The translations under genes were made by a program, and so were the position numbers. Shown in pieces: positions 50,218 through 61,500 of a DNA stretch of 64,000 nucleotides; position 1 is the stretch's first letter, and each line of letters starts with the position of its first letter. Under the pieces are notes generated by a model. The model had not been told where the DNA came from. It did not search any database and saw nothing but the letters and a program-made list of their open reading frames with translations. This stretch comes from Proteromonas lacertae (lineage: Eukaryota > Sar > Bigyra > Opalinata > Proteromonadidae), in contig NGBS01000320.1 of the NCBI GenBank assembly GCA_002245135.1, forward strand, positions 1 through 64,000, given 5' to 3'.

Positions 50218-50475
50218 TCACATAAATTCTACTTTATCAAGAGGTACTTGAGTTTTTATTTCATTCTGTTTCTCATCGATATATTCACAAACGTAATACT
50301 GATGGCCGTTTTCGTATTGAGCAAATCCTAGAGCCTTGCAATATTGATATATTCCCTTCTTTTTGTCTATTATATAAGCCTGTTTCGGTGATGGAAATGC
50401 TTCGTTTATTCTTTTAGCTAATTGGTTGTGTTGAGGAGAGGATGGAATAATATGACAGTATTTAGGTTTTCCCAT
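50218..50475 (-). CDS. Small conserved-looking protein (85 aa), unknown
   Basis: The ATG at 50475 opens MGKPKYCHIIPSSPQHNQL. The remainder holds KRINEAFPSPKQAYIIDKKK, a YQYCKALGF string and YYVCEYIDEKQNE, alternating strands and helices like a compact single domain. It has four Cys but no clear finger. There is no signal peptide. It is convergent with the disordered-protein gene. The function is unknown. Confidence 0.6.
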   Translation of the reverse strand: MGKPKYCHIIPSSPQHNQLAKRINEAFPSPKQAYIIDKKKGIYQYCKALGFAQYENGHQYYVCEYIDEKQNEIKTQVPLDKVEFM

Positions 50476-50856
50476 TTCTAAATGACGGATTGATTATAAA
50501 TAAATGAGAATTTAAAGTAGGTTGTTTTTTTAGTGTAAATATGTGGGTTTTATGTGAAAATAAGTGTTTTTTGTTGTTTACATTAACTTTCTAGAAAGAA
50601 TTAGAAAAAAAGAAACTTTGGTTGATATTATTACTCTTCAAGATATGTTCATGGGAGTTACTGTACAACAGAAGAATATTAATATGAATCATTTTATACT
50701 AATAATTTAATAAGTAGAATGTTAAGTATCTAATCACAGTTGTTTATTTTCTTACTTCTAAAACTCTCTATATTCTTTAAATAACTATCAAAAATAAATA
50801 CATTCTAATACATTCAAAATAGATTTTATAAAAGAATTGTATTTCTTTCTTTTTGA
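50476..50856 (+). other. Intergenic with one exon-like fragment
   Basis: Between the small protein gene and the cathepsin. A frame near 50592-50709 reads RIRKKETLVDIITLQDMFMG and ends at TAA, just after a possible acceptor TTCTAG. I could not connect it to a start codon in phase. The rest is AT-rich spacer. Confidence 0.25.
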
Positions 50857-52060
50857 ATGAATTATCAACTGTTTGGTTTAGTCCTAATTGCTCTATTATC
50901 TTTTTCATGTGCTTTAAATCATGATGACAAGTACTATAAAGAAAAATTTGAGGATTTTCAAAAAACATATAATAAACAGTACAAATCAATAGAAGAAAAA
51001 AAGTATCATCACTTATTTTTATTCTTCAAGTAAATCGATACAATATATTCTGTAATAATGTTGATGAAATTGAAGAGAAAAACAAGAAGAGTATTACACA
51101 CCCTTATGGCATTAATAAATTCACAGATCAGACAAAAGAAGAATTTTCATCACAAAATTCATTGAATACTGCACAAATTCAAAAAATGATGAAATCTAGA
51201 AATCTTAAAAGCATTTTAACAACAGAAAATGACAAAAGCTCCATCTTCTTTAGATTGGCGTGATAAGAATGTAGTGTCACCAGTCAGAAATCAACATGCA
51301 AAAGCTTGTGGATCTTGTTATATTCATTCAGCCTTAAGTGCAATAGAAAGCAAATATTTCATCGATTCTGGAAATGAAAATTCTCTAAGTGACCAACAAA
51401 TATTAGACTGTGATCCTTCAAACACCTGTTTAGGAGGAGATCCTAATGAAGTAGCTAAATATATAGGTATGGAAGGTAAAATGTGTAGTTGTAAAGAATA
51501 TCCTTGGGAAGGGAAGAAAGAATCATGTAAACTATCTAGTTGTAAAACAATTTATGAATTACCTGGAATATGAGTTTGTTGCAGTTGAACCTCCATCAGA
51601 ATCTTCTTTATTCAATGCTGTACTACAACAACCAATATTAATAACAATGTCAGATGAATTATTGAAGGATTATGTTAGTGGAGTGATAACTGATAAATGT
51701 GAAAATCAAATTAACCATGCTGCTCTTCTAATTGGTTATGGAAGTGAAAATGGAACTGATTATTGGTTGATTAAAAATAGTTTTGGTGAAGATTGGGGTG
51801 AAAAAGGATTCTTTAAGCTTCAGCGTAATTCAGGAGATAAATATGGGAAGTGTCAAGTAGCTGGAGGTGCTTCTTTGACTTTATTAAAGCAAAACGACTA
51901 TAAAAAAGGTATGAGCGGAGGAGAAATATTCTTAGAAATAGTTGTTCCAGTTGTAGTAGGAATAGGTTTATTGATATTTGTATATATCTATTTCTTTAAA
52001 TGCTACGGATGTAGAAAAGTTCAGCATGAAAGCAAAGGCACTAGAGTTAAAAACAGCTAG
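50857..52060 (+). CDS. Membrane-anchored papain-family cysteine protease (C1A)
   Basis: The ATG at 50857 starts a signal peptide (LFGLVLIALLSFSCALN). An I29-type inhibitory propeptide follows (YYKEKFEDFQKTYNKQYKS..RYNIF..NKFTDQTKEEF). The mature enzyme begins near SSLDWRDKNVVSPVRNQ. Catalytic blocks are ACGSCYIHSA (Cys), INHAALLIGYG (His) and WLIKNSFGEDWG (Asn), so it should be active. After the catalytic domain comes a transmembrane helix (VVPVVVGIGLLIFVYIYFF) and a short cytoplasmic tail, which is unusual for cathepsins and suggests an endolysosomal or surface membrane protease. Three frame breaks lie near 51025, 51226 and 51567, each on a short run. Confidence 0.85.
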
Positions 52061-52252
52061 AGGAGCAGCATTAGATGAAATTTAATTATTAAATACTTGT
52101 ATATGTCCAATATATCTCAAATTTTAACAATAAAATTGGATTATATTCGATTTATCTTTTCTACATCATGTTTTATATTCTCCTCTTATTATTTTGTTTT
52201 ATAATAATTAAATAACAAACATTTTAATAATAAAAATAAAAGTAAAAAATAT

Positions 52253-54502
52253 TTACTCCATCATCATCAACTCTATTAGCTTCTTATTAATCTCAATTAC
52301 TTCATCTTTAAAACTTGATATGGAACTATTTACATAGTATATAGTTTTTTCATCAGGTTTTATTCTTCTATTCATTATTTCATCCACCAATATCTTTATT
52401 TCATCAACTTTTTTCTTTTCTGAATAATATTCCAACATTGTATTATAATTCAATATTGTACAATATATGTTATTATCAACACAATATTTGAATAATTCAT
52501 TTGCTTTACTCTCTTCATTTTCTTTCATATAATATCTCAACAAAACATCTAAACTCAAACTTCCCATCTTTATCAACTTGTTATTATGAAGATTCTTATA
52601 TATAACAATAGGATTTGGTGAAACTTTCAAGAAATAAGAAAACAACAAGTCACTAACAACAACTTGGTATTTAAGTGAAAAATCTAACTGATTCATTATA
52701 AAATTAAGTGATTGTTTTGTATTTATTGCAGCAGGGACGTAACTTTCTAGTAATATTGTTAAAGGATAAGTTCTTTGTAATCTTATATGATTATAAAGTC
52801 TTTCACATAAATCAAATCTATTTCTTAAACTACATTCATTCATTATTTCTTTATATTGTGAAAGTAATAATTTATATTTCTTTGTTTCAAATATGGAGAG
52901 TAATTCTATAAACTTTGACCAATCAGGTTTCTTGTCCGTTTTACTTGGAATTGAAGCAAGAAATGCTATTCCATTTAATCCATGACAGTTCATTAAATCA
53001 TTATTACTTAGAGTATAATATATTTTCAATATTTCATCATTATATTTCTCATTATTATATAATATTAATAATAGTTCGTAATATTGAATTGAAGTTAAAA
53101 CTATATCATTTTCTGACAAAAGCTTGATGGCTTGATCTATATTACCAATCAAAGCAGATAATTGAATATATAATTGTTGGAATTGTCTTGGCAAATTCGT
53201 CTCTTTATCCAACACTTTCACTAAAATATCATAAGCAATTTGATACTTCTTATCTTTTATTAATAACTGACATAATGTTAAAATGCTATTGGTTGGAACT
53301 GCAATTTTATTTGATTTACATATTTCATATAAAAACAAACTAATATTTGATTGATAAGGTAATGTTATATTATTAATAAACTGAGTAATTGAATTAGAAG
53401 GATTGAATAAATTTGGACTACATAACGACTTTATTTTCAATAAGAATTCATCTGGAACAATAGCATTAGATCTTATTATTGCATTAAATAAATCAGTAAA
53501 TGGATAAACTTCACTATTTTTGAATAATTGTAATATATAATCAAATCGATCACATTTCAATGCAAATTCAAATATTCTACTCAAACCATCACTTGATATT
53601 AATGGAAATATTTTTGTATAATTTTCTCCAATTTCTTTATATATATTATCCATTATCCAAAACATCTTTATTGAAATAGGAAAATGCTTTTCTTTAGTAA
53701 AATCTATATACAGAATATAACATGTTACATATTGCTTATGTTTATATAATGATTGAATTATATTAATATAAACATCTCCATCAAGGAAAATACTGAAAGA
53801 ATGAATGTGTTTAATTAACATTATTAGAATGTCTGATGATATATTATTAATCGTTATTATGTGTTGAAATATTAATTGATATTCAAATGGTCTTAAAACA
53901 ACTCCTTCGTTGTTCATTTCGTAAATTATTTGCTTTATATAAGGCCATGAGGTTTCATGATTAGTTGTCATTAGTATTGGGTAATATAAACATTTTGGAA
54001 CTATCTGTTTGTTGGACAACAAACAATTGTATAATGTTGATAGTTGATTTCTGTCTTTACTGATTAATTTACATAAATAGGTGGATGATTCTGTTGTTAT
54101 TTGATGAGAATAGGATATATATCCTCTGAATAATGCATATGCTGAAGGAGAATCTGGAATTAGTTTCTGAGACGCTATTTTCAGTAATTCACTATTTTTA
54201 ATTTTTGGATTTGGTAATGTATAATGGAAAAATGAAGGGTAAGCATTTGGCTGTAAGTGCGTTAAGACCTTTTCATAATCTGACTGTTTGAAACTATTAG
54301 CTTGTGATTCTAAATACTCTCCTATATTTTTTATATTTAATTTATCAAATTTTAATGGATTTGGAGTAGAAGAAAAACAAACTTGGTTATATGTAGTACA
54401 TATGATAGGAATATTTCTTTTAATTGCATCTATATAAGTAATATTTCAATACATACTTGTTTTCAGCACTCTTAAAGCAATGGATGGCACAGATTTCAAC
54501 AT
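52253..54502 (-). CDS. PPR-type helical-repeat protein, probably mitochondrial
   Basis: The ATG at 54502 opens MLKSVPSIALRVLKTN, a basic amphipathic mitochondrial targeting sequence. One intron (about 54429-54455, phase 1) joins a single long exon of over 700 residues to the stop at 52253. The protein is made of helix-turn-helix repeats of about 35 residues. The clearest PPR-like units are near the C-terminus (VLLRYYMKENEESKANELF, ILNYNTMLEYYSEKKKVDEIKI and RIKPDEKTIYYVN). PPR proteins bind organellar RNA. It is divergent, with 80 bp between its ATG and the next gene. Confidence 0.75.
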
Positions 54503-54582
54503 GAAAATATTCAAACAAGTTCGATTATGAGGATGGATCAAATCGAGTTATTACAGTTTATTTTGAAAACTAGCTGTTGATA
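54503..54582. promoter_or_regulatory. 80-bp divergent promoter region
   Basis: The only DNA between the ATGs of the PPR gene (-) and the unknown gene (+). Any promoters for both must lie here or within the coding ends. No motif was recognised. Confidence 0.4.
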
Positions 54583-55428
54583 ATGCCAGAAAGTAGAAAT
54601 AGCGCAGATTTGGTTGTAGAATACGTTGATAAAGTTGAAGAAATAATCAACTTAGCTAAAACTGTAGATAAAAAGAAAGCAGTATAAAATCTGAAAAACT
54701 ATTTTTTAGACTGAACATATTAGAAAAACTAAACACACACTAGTTCATGAATACATTGATCTGATATATGATTTGGCTTTATCCATCCCTAATGTATTTT
54801 TCATCTTGTAATATTTCTATAGTTTGAAGGTGAACAAAGTGACATAATAACAAAACCACGTAAAGTATATAAAAAACCATGTAATGAATTCAAATGTAAA
54901 AAGACAGTATAATTATTCATTTTTATATTCTAGCCATCTCAGTATAAAGATTTACCATCTCATTCATCATCTGATTCAAGTAGTACAACAGTTAAGTCAT
55001 GTGGTGATATAGATAGATTTGATAGAGAAGAAAAAGATAGAATTGAGTGGAATACTGATATGTATATAACATCACAACAAATAAAAAATAAAACATACAT
55101 ACCTAAAACATACTCCCATCATTTATCTAATAAGCAAAAGTTTGGAGGTAAACAAATAAAGTATTATCCTTCTGATTATTTCAAAGAGAAGTATTTATAT
55201 CCTTATCCAACATATACATCTTATTTGGAAAATGAACCAACTAAAAAACCAAAAGAAATACCAAAAGAACTTCACAGAAGAGAATTAAACTGTGGAAGTA
55301 CTTTTGAACCATACTTAGAAAATCAAACAGAATTTCCATGTAGTATGAAGAATTCTGGATGTTTAAGAGAGGATAAATATTACATTCCACAAATATTGAA
55401 GGATAATAGAAAACAATTTAAAATATAA
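54583..55428 (+). CDS. Unknown protein, 4 exons
   Basis: ATG at 54583. Three introns of 27-29 nt (about 54684-54711, 54799-54827 and 54909-54935) are all phase 0 and the frame is intact. The N-terminal half is helical (VVEYVDKVEEIINLAKTVDK, then HTLVHEYIDLIYDLALSIP). A basic linker KPRKVYKKPCNEFKCKK follows, then a Ser-rich patch. The C-terminal half is Tyr/Pro-rich (YYPSDYFKEKYLYPYPTYTS) with FEPYLENQTEFPC near the end. There are no signal peptide and no membrane helix. The Tyr/Pro-rich style recalls small axonemal (microtubule-inner) proteins, but this is speculation. Confidence 0.65.
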
Positions 55429-55585
55429 TTAGTACTTTAATTTAATGTAATTTAATATTTTATATATGAATGTTGTCGTTGAAAAAATATATCAATATAC
55501 CATTCTAATAAGAAAAGTCAAAATAGATTTTATCAAGCCGAAAAACTTGATATGAAATTTTAATTTAAAACAGAAGAGTTAATAG

Positions 55586-58500
55586 ATGTTAAACCAATGT
55601 GCAGAGAATGTAAATAACTCTATCATCCCTCAGAAAAGGAAACGAGACGATATAATGACCAAAAGCGAATCATTAACTCCTCTTTTGAAGAAAACAGTTC
55701 CAGTTGATGGGTAATAATATCATTAATATATATAAATAGTATTATTCTGGATATGGCAGGTAAAGGTTCAGGAGATGTGTGTTTTCTTGTAAGAGGAGAA
55801 AGAATACTTGGAGTAAAATCAATTTTAGAATATAGCAATTCAACATTAAAAGATTTAATAGAATCTAACGGCACAGCTCACAATCCAATCATTCTTGATC
55901 CGTTGATAAGTCCAGAAGGGTTTAAGAATTTGTTAAAGTATTATGGATATGTAAGTCCTCAATTGAACCAAAATACAATTGTTGACACACTTATTACAAC
56001 AATTCACTTTAATGAACCTAAACTATTTGCCACCTGTCTTCAATATTTCTCAGACAATATAGACAATGACATTATTCAACAAGTTTTACATTTAAAAAAC
56101 GATTTGGTGGATGGAGAATTGAAAAATATACTGTTGAAAGAAGTGGATAGAATAATCAATTTAAACAAGAATATATCAATAGAAGAAAGTATATAATTAT
56201 TCTCATTATATTATTAAATAGTACTAAATCAATGTACAACATTAGATGCAATAAACCATGTATTAGAATATGAAAATTTAAGTGTTCCAAGTGAATCAAT
56301 TCTAATAGAAAAGTTGTTTGATATTTACTATAAATGTGTAGAAAAAGAACCATATAGAAAAGATGAATATTTGATATTTCTACGTGAAATCGCCTGTAAT
56401 ATCAACTGGAGAGTGGAAGAAAATACAAAAGTGAAATATATTAAATTATTAGGAAATTTTGATCATATTTATAATGAAAGTTTAAAGAGAAATATTAAAA
56501 GGAATTATTGTCAAGTTCATGTCAAGACTTCTGATCCATTAAGTAATCATAATAGTAATAATAATATATTAAACCAACAGTTATTACAGCAGCAGCAACA
56601 ACAACAACAACCTCCTCCATTATCCTCACAATCACAATCACATCGACAATCATTAGCTTATGAATATGATAACAATTTTTACTCTTCTAACCCAAACATG
56701 TTTGTCACATCTAATACTACTTCCAATACTGTTAATAATAATAATAATAATAATGACAGAAAATTTAATCTTTATAATAACAATGATAATTATGATGATG
56801 ATGATGAGGAGGAGGAGGAGGAAGAAGAAGAAGAAGAAGAACATGATGATGATGATGATGATGAATATTCCAACAATCGAACTTCAATTTTTAAAAACTC
56901 CAAGTCAATACCAATATTTCAAAATAGAAATTATTCAGCTAATACTAATCAATATAATAATAATAATAATAATAATAATCTAAACAATCAAAAAGATGAT
57001 AGAAGAAAGTCAATAACAAACAACAACAACAACAACAGTCAATATAATAATAATTTATCTGATAATGAACCGTTCTATAATAGAAGACCAGCATCACTAC
57101 TATATCAACAACAACAACAACAATTAATTCAACCTATTGTATCACATGGCATTAGTAATAATAATATAAATAAATCGATATATAATGATGATTTAATAGA
57201 TGAAGAAACTGAACCAGAACCTGAATCTCCATATAGTGAAGGTACTCCGTTGAACTATCCAATTACTGATTATGAGACTGATATTGAAATGAAGAATAAG
57301 AATAATAAACAAAGACAACAACAAAATACAGTTATTCCAATCTATGATGTTGAAGATGATGAATTAGATAATAAGAATAAATCAAAGAGATTATCTAATG
57401 GAATAGAATTGGGAATAAGAAGAGAAGGTAATTATTTAATTCCACCATCTACATTTATCAATAAACCTCTTACACCTGATCGAAATAGAATTGTTAAAGA
57501 AAAAGACTTTAATTCTTCAGAATATGAAGAATCAGATGATGAATCAGATTCAGAAAGAGAAAGTGATGATGATTTACTTAGAAAGGAAATTAAATCAAAA
57601 ATAATGAAGAATCAAAAGCTAAGGAATGATAATTCTGAGTTTATTAAACCAAATTCAATATTTAAACAATCGGCATTACAACCAAAACAATCGAAAGTAC
57701 AACCGCAACAATCTCCACCACCTCCACAACAACAACAACCAATAGAATCAAATCATTCATCTCATAGAAAGCAATCACATCGTAAAACAAAACCAGTAAA
57801 ACATCAAAAACAACAGTCACCACCACCACCACTAACACTAGTTCAATCTGCATTACCTAAACAAATTCATACACTTCAAAATGAGAATCTTTTAGTATCA
57901 TCTCCACAATCTCAATCATCTTATTCATCATCTTCACCACCACTTGCACCATCAAAATACATACCTAAAAAAAGAAGAAAGAAAATTTTACCACCACAAC
58001 AAATTATTATACAGCAGAAAGAGATAGAACAACAAACACTGGATATGCTTCAAACAGGAAAAATACATCCTAAAAGAAAGAGAAAAAATAGTATTGAAGC
58101 AGAAAAGATATCTTTAAAACCACCACAACCTATTACGAAAGTGTTACCTATTGTTTCTCAATATTCAGTCCTTCAGTCACAACCAACAAGTAGTGATGTT
58201 ATTGATGATGAAATAGAGGAAGAAGAAGAAGAGACAGAAGAGGAAGGTGTAAATATGAAAGAAAAAGAAGAACTTAATACTCAAAATAATCAGAATAAAT
58301 TTAATCCTAAAATGGAGAAAGAAGAACCAATTTCAGAAGGAAATGATGAAGAAGAAATAGCAAAAGAAAAAGAAATAATCAAAGAGAAGGAAATTGTAAA
58401 AGAGAATAAAAAGTCGCCAAAAGTTACATCTAAAACAATACCCAAAACTGCAACAACAAAACCACAATCAAAAGCTCCTGGAAGAAAGAAATCATCAACC

Positions 58501-61500
58501 AAATCTCAGGTTAAGGAAATAGAAGAAGAAGAAGAGGAAGGGAAAAAAGTATCTAATGAATTAGAAATGGAAATAGAACCACTAGAAAAGACTGTCAAAT
58601 CAAATGAAAAAGAAAAGATAGTAGAAAAGACGAATGCTAAGAAAAGAGTATACAATAAGAAAAAGAAAGAAATAAAACCAGAAACTGAAGAAGAAGAAGA
58701 AGAAGAAACTCAAGATGAAGAAATAGAAGATAATAGTAATAATAATAATGAAAAAGATCAAGAAATATTAGAAAAATCAAACAACAAACCAAATACATTA
58801 TCGAAATCAAGAAGATCGTTGTATAACGAATCACCTGAAAGGCCAAAATCTAAACGAGTAAGTAGTATTGAACTAAATAAGAAACCTGAATATGATACAA
58901 GTGATGATGAAATAATTGTCAGAAGAAATACAATTCCTAAACAAAAAACGAATAGAAGAAGTAAATCTCTTAACACAACAAAAGAATTGAAAGATATAAA
59001 GGAAGTAGAAGATGAAAAAGAAAAAGAAAAAGAAAAAGAAAAAGAAAAAGAAAAAGAAAAAGAGGAAAAAGAAGAGGAAAAAGAAGAAGAAGTAGAAAAA
59101 GAAATAGAGAAAGATGTACTAATAAATCAGCCAAAACCAAAAGAAAAGAAAGTTAAAAAGGATGTTTCAAAAGCAAAAGAAACAACTGCAAAACCAACTA
59201 AACCTAAAGGTAGAAAAAGTAACAAAAGGAAGAAAGTTGTTAATGAAAATGATGATGATGATGATATTAAAAAACCAGTTAAACGAAAATCAACCAGTTT
59301 ACAAGCACAAAGAAAGAAGAAGAAATCTAAGTTTAATGTTTATGATAAATCTGATACTGAATCTGAAGATGATGATGATTTTGTACCAACTTCAATGAGT
59401 AGAGAAGATAAAAAGATGATTGACAAAATAGAATCACTTTTCAAAGTATCAGAACAAAAATCACAAAATGAGAATGAGAATGAGAATAATGTACATAATA
59501 ATGATGATGAATATGAACCAGAAGATTCTATTCCACCCAAACTACCACCCAAGCCAACAACTACTACCATTGTAACAAAGACAAAGACAAATAAAACACT
59601 AACAAATGATAACGTGACAGTAAAAGAAAAAGAAAAAATTCCAACAAAAGAAACAGTGAATGATAAAAAAGATGAATTAAAGGGAGAAGAAGAAGAAGAA
59701 GAAGAAGAAGAAAAGATAGAAAATACAATTGAAGAAACTGGAAAGCCAGTTGAAGAAAAGAAAGTAGATCTTACACCAGCAAAAGGTAATAATAATATTA
59801 ACAAGGAGAAAGAGAAAGAGAAAGATGAGGTTAATCCTCCACAAGAAGATACTCCCAATAGAACTCTGTTTAAATTAATGGCAGAAAAAGCAAAAAAGAC
59901 TAAATATACTTATGGATGTATAGTTCGAGATGAGGAATTTGATAAATCAAAAGAAGCTGATGAATCTGACAAAGTATTCAATACAATTAATCCAGTAATT
60001 GATGAAACAGAAAAAGAAAAAGAAAAGAAAAAGAAAAACAACAGCAATCTACAACAATTAGTAAATCGCCAGTTTTAACAATCACATCAAAGAAGAATGT
60101 AGTAATCAATAAGCCAATCTTTAGAAGCAAATTAAATCAAAAACAACCAATGTTGACTAGAATACCAAATAGTAAAGTCACATCTCAACCAAAACCAACT
60201 TCTCAATCTGCAAGAAAGATACTTAAGCCAACAATATCTCCAGATACATCATTAACAGATATACCACCTCCTTTACCTCCAAGAACTAAACTAATGGATA
60301 GAATGAAGGATAAAGAAACAAAATCGAAAGAATTAACACTATCTGAAACAAGTATGGAAGAATCAGATGATGATGATATAAATAAGAATAATACCAAACC
60401 AAAAACAACAGAATCTGGAACTACTCCAAAACAAGCTACATTTGAGAATAATGAAGGATTATTAAACAAAGATAAATCACCAAATGAATTGACAATTGAT
60501 AATATACTTCACAGAGAATCGATAATCAAATCAAAAAGTTCAAAATTAAATCAATCTAAAGAAACACCATCAAAAACTGCAAAGCCAATAACACCCATAC
60601 AATCTCTACCAAAATCAAAAGAAACACCGCCAAATCAAACTCCAACAAAAGGAAAAGAGACTAATTCTAAAGAATCTACACCAATAGATAGTAGTTCAAG
60701 TAGTAAAAAATCTATTAACAAGATAGTATCTCCAAAAGAATCAAATTCCAAAGAAACAACTCCAAATAGTAAAGAAATTACAACAAAACAATCCAATAGT
60801 GATGTGATTGGTAGAAAATCAATTACTATAGTTGTATCTCCAAGAGAAACATCATCAAAACCTACAACACCAAAAGATACTCCTCCAAAAGGTAAAGATT
60901 CAAATTCTAAACAATCAACACCAAAAGAAACAAGTAATAGTGAAACCAACAACAAGAAATCAATTGAAAAAGTCACTTCTCCAAGAGAATTAACAACAAC
61001 AAAGACAATAGGATGTAAAAGACCATTAATGAAAATACCAACACAAAAGATAACACAAAACAAAGAGAATAATAACAAGGAAATAGTATCAAATGAAAAA
61101 GACAAGCAAAAAGAAAAAGATAAGCAGTTTATATCTATTCAGCCATTGTTAAAAGCAGCATCCCAAGAAGATAAAGAAATTAATCAAATAATTAGTGAAA
61201 AGAATAAAGAAAGTGAAAAGAGGAAAGAAAAGGAGATATTAATAGAAAAAGAATTACCTCCTTATATTCAAAAACCCTTACCTCCATTACCAAAGCCAAA
61301 ACCGATTAATCCAATTCCAAATTTGCCCTCATTAATTCCACCAATACTTCCAACAAAAGAACCTGTAAAAACAACAACACTAGAGAAAGAAATAGTGAAA
61401 GAAAAGGATGTAGAAAAAGAGAAAGAAAAGGAGCTGCAAAAGGAGAAAGAGAAGAAAAAAGAATCAGAAAAAATGAAAGTAAATTCTCCCTCTGAATCTC

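Noticed and set aside
17355-52060. Euplotes-like programmed +1 frameshifting at internal stop codons
   Set aside because: Slipping at the stop would restore many frames, but in IFT74 (17721) shifting earlier, at the A run, gives a better heptad pattern and alignment with the family, and in PurE-PurC the early shift gives the conserved FGKDENG. Some breaks are -1, and there is no common slippery codon. Homopolymer error is simpler.
56653-56983. Antisense and alternate-frame ORFs rich in Ile, Leu, Met or Phe
   Set aside because: They are shadows of poly-N, poly-D and poly-E codon runs in the BTB gene. Similar shadows occur opposite the coiled-coil gene.
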